Assembly: GCF_002252045.1 (NCBI RefSeq)
Contig: NZ_NEFF01000002.1
Coordinates: 124,001 to 188,000, forward strand
Source: Ignatzschineria sp. F8392
GTDB lineage: Bacteria; Pseudomonadota; Gammaproteobacteria; Cardiobacteriales; Wohlfahrtiimonadaceae
Direction: 5' to 3'
Length of the DNA: 64,000 nt
The position numbers and the translations under genes were made by a program. The notes beneath the pieces were generated by a model that was not told the origin of the DNA, made no database searches, and saw only the letters and a list, made by a program, of their open reading frames with translations. Shown in pieces: positions 1 through 8,254 of this stretch (position 1 is its first letter; the number at the start of each line of letters is the position of its first letter).

Positions 1-1505
1 GCACTACAAACTTTAGGATAAGGATAGCGCGTCCCACAATGATGGCAATGAAGCATCCCGGTGGTGCGATGAAAATTGAGATAACTACTACAGTGATGGC
101 ACTCCTCAATCTTGCCACAATCGAGACAGGTTAAAACAGGAGAGAATCCACGCCGATTAAGAAAGATTAATACCTGCTCTTTTCGGGCGATGGTTGCCTC
201 AATCTCATCTAAAACCCGCGTTGTAATCCCATCATAGTTCTTCTCCTCATTGAGATCGATAATCTCCCACTCCGGCATTGCACCACTTACTCGCTCTGGA
301 AGCTGATAATAGCTAAAACGTCCTTCTGCAATATTACGAACACTCTCATAAGTAGGCGTTGCACTCCCCATCACCAGCGGAATCTTTTCAAAATGAGCCC
401 GCCAAATCGCACTATTATGAGCAGAGTAACGAACACCATCTCGCTGAATATAGGAGCTATCATGCGCTTCATCGATAATCATCAAACCAAGACGCGCAAA
501 GGGGGTAAAGAGTGCTGAACGGGTACCGATGAGCAGATCGATCCGCCCTAATGCGGCATTACGCCACGCCTCTAGACGCTCATTATCACTCAGTTGAGAG
601 TGAATCACGGCAACACGGACCGATAATGCAGACTCTATGCGACTGACAAATTGAGGCGTTAAACCGATCTCCGGCACTAACATCAATACCTGCTCCCCTT
701 TTGCCAGATGGTGACGTGCAATCTCTGTATAGACAGCTGTTTTCCCTGAGCCTGTCACTCCCTCAATAAAAGAGAGAGGTGGTCTATTAGCCACAATATC
801 ATCCACAATATGCTGCTGCGCGGTAGTTAATTGTAATGGAGGCTCTTCTGATGGCGGTTTCGCCGAAGAAGGCTCACAATCGAGATCGGCTTCACGCAGA
901 AGTAGAGCGCTCTCTAAGAGCGCACGACGATGATTTTTAAAATTAGGAAATTGGGCTAAAATCGCCGCTTCACTATAACGTTGCCCTTCTTCGAAGAAGT
1001 TAAGAATCGCAATTTTAGCTCTTGAAGCACGATTTTGCGCATCTTCGCGCCATACAATGCCGGCATCGGTGATCTGATAGTAATCTTCCGCAACATAGAG
1101 TGGTCGCCCTTGTCGTAGAGGAGTAGGAAGAAAAAGTTGTAAAACCTCTCCTAACGGCGCGTGGTAGTAGTGGGCAATTCTCTCAGCTAGGCTCAAAAGA
1201 TGGGGGCCAATAATGGGCATCTCATCGAGGAGCATCGATATCGGTTTCAACTTCTCACGAGGATAATCGCTCTCCTCTTTGACCGCTACAATCATTCCGA
1301 TCATCTCCCGACGCGCAAAATTAACGGCAACTCGCATTCCAACGGTGGGACTGATCTTTTTGGGGGAAGCGCTCTCCGCCTCATCTTCGATAAATGTATC
1401 AGTAGCAAGATACTCAAAGGTGCGATGAAGTGGGCAAGGCAGCGCCACTTCTATTACCCGTTCCGCCGCTTCTACGCTCGCTTCTCTAATGCGCTTCTCA
1501 GCCAT
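1..1505 (-). CDS. priA: Primosomal replication restart helicase PriA (N-terminal ~501 residues; runs off the window)
   Basis: PriA is the 3'-to-5' helicase that reloads the replisome at stalled forks. The reverse-strand reading frame begins MAEKRIREASVEAAERV and is open to base 1, so the C-terminus lies outside the window. An N-terminal 3'-binding domain (about residues 18-110, with ALPCPLHRTFEYL) is followed by a Walker A motif GVTGSGKT near residue 250, a DEAH box (IDEAHDSSY) near residue 345, and the start of the Cys-rich zinc-binding insertion (CLDCGKIEECHHC, then CHHC) near residues 455-490. The ATG at 1505 is the first good start; the frame stays open upstream to a stop, with only a TTG as alternative. 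Nothing looks broken in the visible part. Confidence 0.95.
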   Translation of the reverse strand, partial: MAEKRIREASVEAAERVIEVALPCPLHRTFEYLATDTFIEDEAESASPKKISPTVGMRVAVNFARREMIGMIVAVKEESDYPREKLKPISMLLDEMPIIGPHLLSLAERIAHYYHAPLGEVLQLFLPTPLRQGRPLYVAEDYYQITDAGIVWREDAQNRASRAKIAILNFFEEGQRYSEAAILAQFPNFKNHRRALLESALLLREADLDCEPSSAKPPSEEPPLQLTTAQQHIVDDIVANRPPLSFIEGVTGSGKTAVYTEIARHHLAKGEQVLMLVPEIGLTPQFVSRIESALSVRVAVIHSQLSDNERLEAWRNAALGRIDLLIGTRSALFTPFARLGLMIIDEAHDSSYIQRDGVRYSAHNSAIWRAHFEKIPLVMGSATPTYESVRNIAEGRFSYYQLPERVSGAMPEWEIIDLNEEKNYDGITTRVLDEIEATIARKEQVLIFLNRRGFSPVLTCLDCGKIEECHHCSSYLNFHRTTGMLHCHHCGTRYPYPKVCS

Positions 1506-1576
1506 TCTATCCTCTACCTTCTCTCTACCTACTACCCTGATCTCTATGATCAACGCTGACAGTACAACTCAGCTCA

Positions 1577-1619
1577 TAAAAAACCCCAATAACGCACCAT
1601 TATAATCGCTATTGGGGTT
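1577..1619 (-). terminator. Rho-independent terminator downstream of sohB
   Basis: The arms AACCCCAATA (1582-1591) and TATTGGGGTT (1610-1619) form a 10-bp stem, followed on the minus strand by a T-run (the A-run at 1577-1583). It lies about 110 bp past the sohB stop and just upstream of priA, so the two genes are probably separate transcripts. Confidence 0.8.
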
Positions 1620-1727
1620 GATCTCTATTTTCACCGGCGAAAGAGCACTTTTACTCTCTTGCCGACTTGCTCTTCTATCTCACGAATACTTAAAATATCC
1701 CTTCAATATCATTTCAATATCACTATC

Positions 1728-2930
1728 TTAGAAGGGGATTCGCTTCATAATACGGGTTAAGAAGCGGGAGAGTCCTTGACGAACAGAGCTCTTCTCCACA
1801 TATTGAATCGTGTAGACATTTTTATTCTTCATCGATTCTAAGATATAGGAATCACTCGTCTTCAACTCATCCACTAAACCGAGCTCTAGCGCTTTAACCG
1901 CAAGCCAATACTCTCCCGTTGCGATCTGCTCAATCTCAAGCTGTGGACGATATTGTTGTACAAAATCTTTAAAAATATGGTGAATCTCATTGAGCTCGGC
2001 GCGGAACTTCTCTTTTGCCGCCTCACTATTCTCACCAAACATCGAGACCGTGCGCTTATACTCCCCTGCAGTAAATTGCTCATAATCGATATTATATTTT
2101 TCAAGCACTTTATGGAAGTTCGGCATCTCTGCCACCACGCCGATGGAGCCAACAATAGCAAAAGGCGCGGCTAAGATCTTATGCGCAACGGAGGCCATTA
2201 AGTAACCACCACTAGCGGCCACTTCATCCACTGCCACCGTTAAATGGAGCCCTTTATCGCGAATACGCACTAATTGTGAGGCGGCTAAACCATAGCCATT
2301 GACTGCGCCACCGGGGCTCTTAAGACGAATCAATACCTCATCCCCTTTCTCTGCAATCTGCAATAGCGCGGAGACCTCCTCGCGTAGACTACGCACCTCT
2401 TCAGCTTGAATATCCCCATCAAATTCCAATACATAGAGAGTCTCAGCCTTTTTGGGCTTGCTCTTCTCTTTCTCACGCTTCCAAAACTGCCAGAAAGGGG
2501 CTTTTGCAACTTGCGATTTCTCATCACGTTTATCACGCTGATCGGCCTCTTTACCCTCTTTACCCTCTTTCACAATATTTTCAGGGGCCGTTTCAGATAC
2601 GGTTTCAGATCTCTCTTCAGATGCCGATTCTGCTGCCGATTCTGCTGCCGATTCTGATGCATTCTCTAAAGCTTCTGCTTGCTTCTCTCGAGATTCCTCT
2701 CGCTCAAGCTCCGCCTTAAAATCTTTATCATCAAGATCGCTATGTTTAAACTCTAAAAAACCCTCTTTGATCTGCTGATAACGCTCACCAAGATCCTTAA
2801 ACTCGATCTTGCCCCCCGATTGCTGCTGATTATTACGCAGAGAAGCTAAAAAGAGAAGCGCCACAATAAAGGCGACAATAATCGTGCCGGTCTTCGCCAA
2901 AAAAAGAATAAACTCAAAAAAATATGCCAT
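1728..2930 (-). CDS. sohB: SohB-type inner-membrane signal-peptide-peptidase-like protease
   Basis: SohB is an S49-family membrane serine protease of the SppA type, with its catalytic domain in the periplasm. An N-terminal membrane segment (about residues 5-27, FILFLAKTGTIIVAFIVALL) is followed by a long charged linker. The S49 domain carries the nucleophile in VAASGGYLMAS and the general-base lysine region GEYKRTVSMFGE. The linker is rich in Glu/Ser/Ala with near-perfect ESAA repeats encoded by a 12-bp repeat around 2629-2660, and it makes the protein (400 aa) longer than the roughly 350-residue family norm. A TTG one codon upstream could also start translation, but the ATG at 2930 is preferred. 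A terminator lies on each side, so it is likely monocistronic. Confidence 0.92.
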   Translation of the reverse strand: MAYFFEFILFLAKTGTIIVAFIVALLFLASLRNNQQQSGGKIEFKDLGERYQQIKEGFLEFKHSDLDDKDFKAELEREESREKQAEALENASESAAESAAESASEERSETVSETAPENIVKEGKEGKEADQRDKRDEKSQVAKAPFWQFWKREKEKSKPKKAETLYVLEFDGDIQAEEVRSLREEVSALLQIAEKGDEVLIRLKSPGGAVNGYGLAASQLVRIRDKGLHLTVAVDEVAASGGYLMASVAHKILAAPFAIVGSIGVVAEMPNFHKVLEKYNIDYEQFTAGEYKRTVSMFGENSEAAKEKFRAELNEIHHIFKDFVQQYRPQLEIEQIATGEYWLAVKALELGLVDELKTSDSYILESMKNKNVYTIQYVEKSSVRQGLSRFLTRIMKRIPF

Positions 2931-2948
2931 CAATTAACCCTAATGAAC

Positions 2949-2983
2949 AAAAAGACCTGAAACCTCTCGGAGAGGATCAGGTC
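2949..2983 (-). terminator. Rho-independent terminator after the parvulin gene
   Basis: GACCTGA (2954-2960) pairs with TCAGGTC (2977-2983), with an inner CCTCTC/GAGAGG stem. On the minus strand the stem is followed by T5 (A-run 2949-2953). It sits between the parvulin stop and the sohB start. Confidence 0.75.
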
Positions 2984-3034
2984 ATTACAGAGCGCCCCAT
3001 TATTGGGGCGAACTACAGATCAACGATAAGATCG

Positions 3035-3916
3035 TTACTGTTTTGCTTCTGGTAGCTCAACATTCACTTTCTCTTGAACTTCTTCCACATATTTTTGGAA
3101 GAGTGGTTGTGCTAACTGTAATTTAGTCTCTTCATCTAACTCATCAAATGGTTTGATCTCAAGATCTAAATCACGCACATCATCTAAAACAATAATATGG
3201 TAACCAAATTGGGATTCAACAGGCGTTTCGCTCATCTTCCCTTTCTCCATCGTCGTCAATGCTTCACCAAAACTTGGATCCATCATTGAGAGGCGGAACC
3301 AACCACCGATGCTACCATCACGTGCAGCGGTTGCTGGATCGAGTGATTTCTCTTTTGCCGCTTCTGCAAAAGTTGTTTTACCACTCTTGATATCTTCGAT
3401 AATCCCATTCGCTTCCTCTTCCGAGTCAACTAAGATATGAGATGCCTGATACTCAGTCTGCTCAATTTGAGCTACCATTGCATCATATTGTGCTTTGAGC
3501 TCTTCTTGAGTAATCTCACCCTTATCGAGCATATTTTGGAAGAGAAGATCCGCTAAGAAGAGATCACCGATAAGACGCATCTTTAATTGATAATCTTGAT
3601 CCTTATCGAGTCCACGCTTCTTTGCTTCTTCTGCTAAAGCATCTTGTGTACCAAGGAGTTTAACGAGTTGTACCGCAACTTCTGGGCTCTCCACTTCATC
3701 GACTTCAACACCTTGAGAGAGGAGTAAAAAGTTCTCTAATTCCGCTTTAGAAACCTCTTTTCCATTGACTGTTGCCACAGGGTCTTGTAATTGATAACCC
3801 TCTGATACAACTTCCGCTTCAACAGCAACAGGCTGTGCCTCATCTGCCATGGCAACGACAGAAAATGCTCCCATCAATGCTGCGGTTAATAATGTCTTTT
3901 TGAATAAATTTTTCAT
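3035..3916 (-). CDS. Exported parvulin-type peptidyl-prolyl cis-trans isomerase
   Basis: The protein is a predicted periplasmic foldase. An N-terminal signal peptide (KKTLLTAALMGAFSVVAMA, cleavage expected after ADA-like VAMADE) is followed by a SurA/PrsA-like helical N-domain (about residues 45-150). The rotamase domain spans about residues 155-255, with the parvulin hallmarks YQASHILV, GSIGGWF and SQFGYHIIVLDD. At 293 aa it matches single-domain PpiC/PrsA-like chaperones rather than SurA (two rotamase domains). bolA lies 13 bp upstream on the same strand, so the two are probably co-transcribed, ending at the terminator at 2949-2983. The exact substrate cannot be inferred. Confidence 0.9.
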   Translation of the reverse strand: MKNLFKKTLLTAALMGAFSVVAMADEAQPVAVEAEVVSEGYQLQDPVATVNGKEVSKAELENFLLLSQGVEVDEVESPEVAVQLVKLLGTQDALAEEAKKRGLDKDQDYQLKMRLIGDLFLADLLFQNMLDKGEITQEELKAQYDAMVAQIEQTEYQASHILVDSEEEANGIIEDIKSGKTTFAEAAKEKSLDPATAARDGSIGGWFRLSMMDPSFGEALTTMEKGKMSETPVESQFGYHIIVLDDVRDLDLEIKPFDELDEETKLQLAQPLFQKYVEEVQEKVNVELPEAKQ

Positions 3917-3929
3917 TGCTACTCTTCCC

Positions 3930-4205
3930 TTATTTCGGTTGTTGAGTCGTAATTTGAATACTTAATGCATGGATATCACGATCCATCATGGTATCTAATG
4001 CTTGATACACCAATCGATGCTGCTTTAAAAGTGACAGACCAACAAATTTTGGTGAATCGATCTTTACTGTAAAGTGACCTGCACCCCCTCGCGCACCGGC
4101 ATGACCGGCATGGAGATGACTATCATCGATAATCTCAAGAGAGGTCGGTGCTAAGGCCTCAGTCAATAAGTCTCTAATTTTATCTAATCTTGCTTGATTA
4201 TTCAT
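3930..4205 (-). CDS. bolA: BolA-family protein
   Basis: This is a 91-residue BolA-like protein. The family partners with monothiol glutaredoxins in iron-sulfur/iron sensing and influences morphology. Motifs visible are SLEIIDDSHLHAGHAGARGGAGHF (the variable loop with conserved His residues, described here only by its span 28-51) and FVGLSLLKQHRLVYQAL, the signature helix. The C-terminal IHALSIQI strand is also typical. It lies 13 bp upstream of the parvulin gene on the same strand. In many gammaproteobacteria yciB, bolA and a PpiC-like gene are neighbours, as here. Confidence 0.92.
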   Translation of the reverse strand: MNNQARLDKIRDLLTEALAPTSLEIIDDSHLHAGHAGARGGAGHFTVKIDSPKFVGLSLLKQHRLVYQALDTMMDRDIHALSIQITTQQPK

Positions 4206-4214
4206 CTTTTTATC

Positions 4215-4405
4215 TCAAAATCCCTCAATAATGTAATCGACATAAAGATACGAATACATAAATAGTAAATATGTAACTACGTAACTACATAACTACATAA
4301 CTACATAAATATAGGTCGATATATGTTATATCTCTGATCGCTATATCTCTGATCAAAACATATTTGATTAAAATGTAACTGCTTATAACTGCTTATAACC
4401 ACTTA
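4215..4405. repeat. AT-rich spacer built of short tandem duplications
   Basis: The bolA-yciB spacer contains consecutive near-copies of AACTACAT(A) around 4270-4305, two copies of TATATCTCTGATC around 4330-4355, and two copies of ACTGCTTATA around 4379-4400. These look like replication-slippage products. No open frame or RNA gene is evident. Confidence 0.65.
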
Positions 4406-4409
4406 ATTC

Positions 4410-5075
4410 CTATGATTTCTTATCACGCTCACTCTCTGCTAAAAGATGGCTCTTATCATCGGCAACTTCCACTTCAGAGCGCTTAATCGCTTCATAATGC
4501 TTCCCTTTTTTAACAAGATGCACCATCAAGAGAATCGCTAATACAAAGGTGAGAAGCGGATTGATCACCATCTTAAAGCTCATCCAGATTTCTGAGGAGA
4601 GTCCTAAGAGAATAATCACGGCATTGAGCGCGGCCATCACCAACATATAGGCAGCCCACCAAAGGTTGGTTCGTAGCCACTCATGCTCCGGCAGTTCAAT
4701 ATCTAAAGTCTTCCCAAAGATCATCTTAATGGGGGATTTCTTCAGATAGAACATGCCCACAAGACCAATTGCGATAAGAATATTGACAATCGAAGTACGC
4801 CACTGAATAAAGACCTCATTATCGAAGACAATGGTCATCGTTCCGAAGATCAATGTCGCCGAGAGGATTAACCAATCATTACGGCGCATCGATTGCCGGA
4901 AGAAGAGTCCTGAAACAAGTAGCGCAATTGCCGAGCTATAGACCAATGCTTTTGTTGCAAGAACAAGATCGCGACCAAAGAAGAGATAGGTCCCTAAAAA
5001 GATCGCAGTACACGCCCCTAAGAGAATTTGGGGGATATTAGATTTCTTTGATAACACTCTCGAGAGTTCCTCCAT
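4410..5075 (-). CDS. yciB: YciB/septation-protein-A family inner-membrane protein
   Basis: This is a polytopic membrane protein of 221 aa with about five or six hydrophobic segments. The family signature is clear: FGTMTIVFDNEVFIQW, then KKSPIKMIFGKTLDIELPEHEW, a Trp-rich NLWWAAYMLVMAALN helix and a final FKMVINPLLTF segment. In enterobacteria YciB is linked to cell-envelope integrity and division. The N-terminus is longer than in E. coli, and the ATG at 5075 lies inside the 3' end of fabD (38-bp overlap); a GTG at 5057 is an alternative. The C-terminal 25 residues are charged and variable. The overlap implies transcription from the fabD promoter. Confidence 0.88.
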   Translation of the reverse strand: MEELSRVLSKKSNIPQILLGACTAIFLGTYLFFGRDLVLATKALVYSSAIALLVSGLFFRQSMRRNDWLILSATLIFGTMTIVFDNEVFIQWRTSIVNILIAIGLVGMFYLKKSPIKMIFGKTLDIELPEHEWLRTNLWWAAYMLVMAALNAVIILLGLSSEIWMSFKMVINPLLTFVLAILLMVHLVKKGKHYEAIKRSEVEVADDKSHLLAESERDKKS

Positions 5076-5979
5076 CTAACACATTATAAGTGGTCAAGGA
5101 TTTGTCGATACGGCGGATAAGACCGGTCAATACCTTACCAGGACCACACTCTACGATTGTAGTAACCCCTTCGCGCGCAAGGTATTCGATCGTCTCTGTC
5201 CAACGAACAGGCTCATAGAGTTGGCTGATAAGCGCCTCTTTAATCTCTTCGACATCACGATGAGCGCTCACATCCACGTTATGGATCACAATCTCTTTTG
5301 GAGCAGAGAGCAGCATATCATCGAGCACGGTGGCTAACTGCTCAGCCGCTGGCTTCATCAAAATTGAGTGGGAAGGAACAGAGACGGGGAGCAGAAGTGC
5401 GCGACGCGCTCCACGTTCTTTTGCAAGCTCACAAGCCGCTTCTACCGCCGCCTTTTCACCGGCAATGACCACTTGACCGGGTGAGTTAAAGTTAACGGCA
5501 GCGACGATACCTGCTTTTTCAGAATCATGACAAACGGCTCTCACGGCATCATCATCTAATCCTAATACTGCCGCCATTGCACCCGTTCCTACAGGAACAG
5601 CTTCCTGCATAAAGAGACCACGTTGATGGACTAATTTAACCGCATCTTTAAATGCTAAAACGCCACTTGCCACAAGTGCGCTATATTCCCCTAAGCTATG
5701 GCCGGCAAGATAGGCAGGTTTTGCACCATTTTCTGCGCACCAAACACGCCAAAGCGCGATGCTAACGGTTAAGATCGCCGGTTGAGTGATCTCTGTTTTC
5801 CCTAATTGATCAGCATCTCCTGAACGAATAATTTCTGATAGTGAAAATCCTAATGCATCATCGGCATCCTGTAAGGTCTCAACAACAAGTGGATGATCTA
5901 AAAGGTCGGCAATCATTCCGGTACTTTGTGAACCTTGACCAGGAAAGACAAATGCTAATGTACGATTTATTTCACTCAT
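5038..5979 (-). CDS. fabD: Malonyl-CoA:ACP transacylase FabD
   Basis: FabD loads malonyl groups from CoA onto acyl carrier protein for fatty-acid elongation. At 313 aa it has the normal length. Motifs are FPGQGSQSTGM near the N-terminus, the nucleophile elbow GHSLGEYSAL (Ser near residue 93), the catalytic His region PVSVPSHSILM (His near 202) and the C-terminal VECGPGKVLTGLI. It is followed by overlapping yciB instead of the usual fabG-acpP. Its normal upstream partner fabH lies about 2.3 kb away, beyond the repeat cluster and a toxin-antitoxin pair, so fabD must have its own promoter between 5980 and about 6160. Confidence 0.96.
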   Translation of the reverse strand: MSEINRTLAFVFPGQGSQSTGMIADLLDHPLVVETLQDADDALGFSLSEIIRSGDADQLGKTEITQPAILTVSIALWRVWCAENGAKPAYLAGHSLGEYSALVASGVLAFKDAVKLVHQRGLFMQEAVPVGTGAMAAVLGLDDDAVRAVCHDSEKAGIVAAVNFNSPGQVVIAGEKAAVEAACELAKERGARRALLLPVSVPSHSILMKPAAEQLATVLDDMLLSAPKEIVIHNVDVSAHRDVEEIKEALISQLYEPVRWTETIEYLAREGVTTIVECGPGKVLTGLIRRIDKSLTTYNVLDGGTLESVIKEI

Positions 5980-6159
5980 TTTATTTTCTCTCTTATTAAA
6001 TACATAAAGTAGAGAGCTCCATCAGGAACTCCCTCTCGATTTTAATTTATCTTCCCAATTCTACCTTTTTATCAGAAATAGCGCTATCGACAATTACAAT
6101 CACAATTTTTAGTTGATTAATAACATTTTTGAGTTGGAATCTTATTGAGTGAAAAAGCG

Positions 6160-7285
6160 CTATTGAATTGCCGGGAATCGCCCTACATGTTCCCACCCAT
6201 CCCGCGCCGGCAGTTGATGATCTTCTATCATCAGTTGTTTTTTGAAATAAAAAAGGCTGAACGGCGCCGGTCCTTACTATCGCGTTTTTCCATATATCGC
6301 GCGCCGGCAATGGGCATCATTGATGCCGAATGGCGGGCATGCATCGGTTATAAGAACGAAATGGTAAGCTCCCGCCACTCAACAGACCCTCTTAAGAATC
6401 ATAATAATAATTCATTGAAGCAAAAGAGGCCGATGAGTTGCCGGAGATCACCATCACGTTCTTACATTAATAGCGTGCCGGCAAGGAACAATCTTCTATC
6501 GTTCGTTAGCAGTGTCTAAAAATCAACTTTTCTGGGTAGCAAAGATGCCCAATGGCGGGCATGCAGGGGTTATAAGAACGAAATGGTAAGCTCCCGCCAC
6601 TCAACAGACCCTCTTAAGAATCAGAAGAATAATCCATTGAAGCAAAAGAGGCTGAACGGTGCCGGTCCTTACTATCGCGTTTTTCCATATTTCGTGCGCC
6701 GGCAAGTATCGCTACTTTAACAATCTTATCCCCGGCATCGAAGATGCCAAACCGCGGGCATGCATCGGTTATAAGAACGAAATGGTCGGTTCCCGCCTCT
6801 CAACAAACTCTCTTAAAAATCATAATAATAATCCATTGAAACAAAAGAGGCCGATGAATTGCCGGTCCTTACTATCGCATTTTTCCATATATCGCGTGCC
6901 GGCAAGTATCGCTACTTTAACAATCTTATCCCCGGCATCGAAGATGCCAAACCGCGGGCATGCATCGGTTATAAGAACGAAATGGTCGGTTCCCGCCTCT
7001 CAACAAACTCTCTTAAAAATCATAATAATAATCCATTGAAACAAAAGAGGCCGATGAATTGCCGGAGATCACCTCTGCATACTTCCACCAATCTTGCGCC
7101 AGCAGTTGATGATCTTCTATCATCAGTTATTTTTTGAAATAAAAAAGGCTGAACGGTGCCGGTCCTCACTATCACGTTTTTCCATCTATCGCGTGCCGGC
7201 AATAGGAGGCATCGAAGATGCCGAATGGCGGGCATGCAGAAGTCATAAGAATGAAATGGTAAGCTCCCCCGTTCCAAAAATCCTT
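6160..7285 (+). repeat. Interspersed structured repeat cluster 1 (seven A modules, five B modules)
   Basis: This is the largest cluster of the repeat family. Module A (~48 bp) starts TTGCCGG and ends CCGGCAA or CCGGCAG; copies begin near 6168, 6261, 6435, 6657, 6857, 7058 and 7155. Module B begins with a GGCATC...GATGCC hairpin, then GCGGGCATGCA and a CCCGC that can pair with GCGGG; copies lie near 6310, 6545, 6740, 6940 and 7207. AT-rich spacers with TCTTAAGAATCAT and AAAAGAGGC separate them. Open frames of 60-126 codons here on both strands repeat the same peptide-like strings and share no protein family, so I treat them as by-products. The cluster lies between divergent fabD and the toxin-antitoxin pair. 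Confidence 0.85.
6659..7058 (+). repeat. Tandem duplication of a 200-bp A+B repeat unit
   Basis: Bases 6659-6858 and 6859-7058 are near-identical copies with an exact 200-bp period. They differ at only a few positions within the A-module loop. Each copy contains one A module, a spacer, one B module and the AT-rich linker. This is a recent unequal-crossover or slippage expansion inside cluster 1. Confidence 0.85.
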
Positions 7286-7424
7286 TTACTAGATCAAAGA
7301 CAAAATAGAAGTTGATAAAATCAGTGTCGAAAATAGAGATAGATTCAAAAAAACTATATTGAGTTTCAATGGCGAATTTCCCACAATGGAAAAAGATCAA
7401 CTAAAATCAAAAGGATTATTCATC

Positions 7425-7664
7425 ATGAAGAGGGAAAAGATGTTAGCAATAGAACTACCTGAAGAGCTCTCTACACGATTAACAGCTTTAGCTCATAAAG
7501 CCGGTATCAGTGAGGAAGAATATGTTAAAGAAGCTCTTTTAGAACATATTACCGATATCGAGGAAGCTCAGATAGCTGAACAAATTCTAGAACGTATACA
7601 TCAAGGTCAAGAGTCGACATATAGTAGTAAAGAAGTGAGAAGAAGACTTGGTCTGGAAAGTTAA
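7425..7664 (+). CDS. RelB/ribbon-helix-helix antitoxin of a type II toxin-antitoxin pair
   Basis: This small acidic protein (79 aa) is the likely antitoxin. The N-terminus MLAIELPEELSTRLTALA followed by SEEEYVKEAL is a typical ribbon-helix-helix DNA-binding fold used for operon autoregulation. The C-terminal part (IAEQILERIHQGQESTYSSK) would wrap the toxin. The ATG at 7425 has AAGGATT 9 bp upstream; the ATG at 7440, preceded by GAGGGA, is also possible and gives a more canonical N-terminus. Longer in-frame starts upstream lack family similarity. Its stop overlaps the toxin start by 17 bp. Both genes are embedded between two repeat clusters. Confidence 0.85.
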   Translation: MKREKMLAIELPEELSTRLTALAHKAGISEEEYVKEALLEHITDIEEAQIAEQILERIHQGQESTYSSKEVRRRLGLES

Positions 7665-7914
7665 ATATTCTGATAATGCTTTAAAAGCACTAAAAAAGAT
7701 CGATAAAACTCATGCCAAACGTATAGTAGATACCTTAGAACTACAAATCGCTCAATTAGACGACCCTAGAGTAAGGGGAAAAGCACTACAGGGAAATTTT
7801 AAAAACCTGTGGCGCTATCGAGTCGGCGATTACAGAATTATCTGTGATATGCAAGATAATCAACTAACAATTCTGGCACTCTTTATCGGGCATCGAAAGA
7901 AAGTTTATAGATAA
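7648..7914 (+). CDS. RelE/ParE-family mRNA interferase toxin
   Basis: The 88-residue basic protein is the partner toxin. The string VKYSDNALKALKKIDKTHA at the start, then GNFKNLWRYRVGDYRIICD and the C-terminal FIGHRKKVYR, are hallmarks of RelE toxins, which cleave mRNA in the ribosomal A site. The conserved basic residues (Lys/Arg in LWRYRVGDYR and HRKKVYR) and the final Tyr are present, so it looks intact. The start is a TTG at 7648 inside the antitoxin 3' end, suggesting translational coupling. The pair is absent from this fab locus in the usual gene order and is presumably acquired. Confidence 0.88.
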   Translation: MVWKVKYSDNALKALKKIDKTHAKRIVDTLELQIAQLDDPRVRGKALQGNFKNLWRYRVGDYRIICDMQDNQLTILALFIGHRKKVYR

Positions 7915-7935
7915 CTAATCATATAAAAAGAAACT

Positions 7936-8160
7936 ATTAAATTGCCGGAAATCGTCCTGCATGCTTCCAGAGGCTACGCGCCGGCAATCAGCGATCTTCT
8001 ATCACAGGCTATTTTTTAAAACGAAAAAAGGCTGAACGATGCCGGTCCTTACTATCATGCGCTTCCAAAAACTACGCGCCAGCAACGGGCATCATCGATG
8101 CCCAATGGCGGGCATACACCGGTTATAAGAACGAAATAGTAAGCTCCCGCCGCTCCACAA
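7936..8160 (+). repeat. Structured repeat cluster 2 (two A modules, one B module)
   Basis: A modules begin near 7941 and 8038. The B module is at about 8090-8155, with hairpin GGCATC-ATC-GATGCC and the core GGCGGGCATACACCGG. A short GATCTTCTATCAC segment separates the A copies as in cluster 1. The cluster sits between the convergent toxin gene and fabH. Confidence 0.8.
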
Positions 8161-8183
8161 ATCTTCTTATTGCAACCATATAA

Positions 8184-8220
8184 CAACAAAAAAGGCTTTA
8201 AACATTACTGTTTAAAACCT
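8184..8220 (-). terminator. Rho-independent terminator of the fabH transcript
   Basis: AGGCTTTAAAC (8193-8203) pairs with GTTTAAAACCT (8210-8220). On the minus strand it is followed by a T-run (A-run 8188-8193). It lies 35 bp past the fabH stop, confirming that fabH transcription ends before fabD. Confidence 0.75.
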
Positions 8221-8254
8221 TTCTTTAATCACTTTCTATCGATCTTTTCTGAAA

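Noticed and set aside
6160-7285. Apparent small genes in the repeat clusters (frames of 60-126 codons on both strands, here and in clusters 2-8)
   Set aside because: The peptide text repeats itself between clusters because the DNA repeats do. It has no family similarity, no consistent ribosome-binding site, and frames overlap on both strands.
6160-7285. CRISPR array
   Set aside because: The repeats are of unequal spacing and carry internal hairpins, the intervening DNA also repeats, and there are no cas genes.
6160-8160. Integron with attC sites around the toxin-antitoxin pair
   Set aside because: The repeats lack the GTTRRRY/RYYYAAC ends, no integrase is seen, and the copies occur without cassettes in other clusters.
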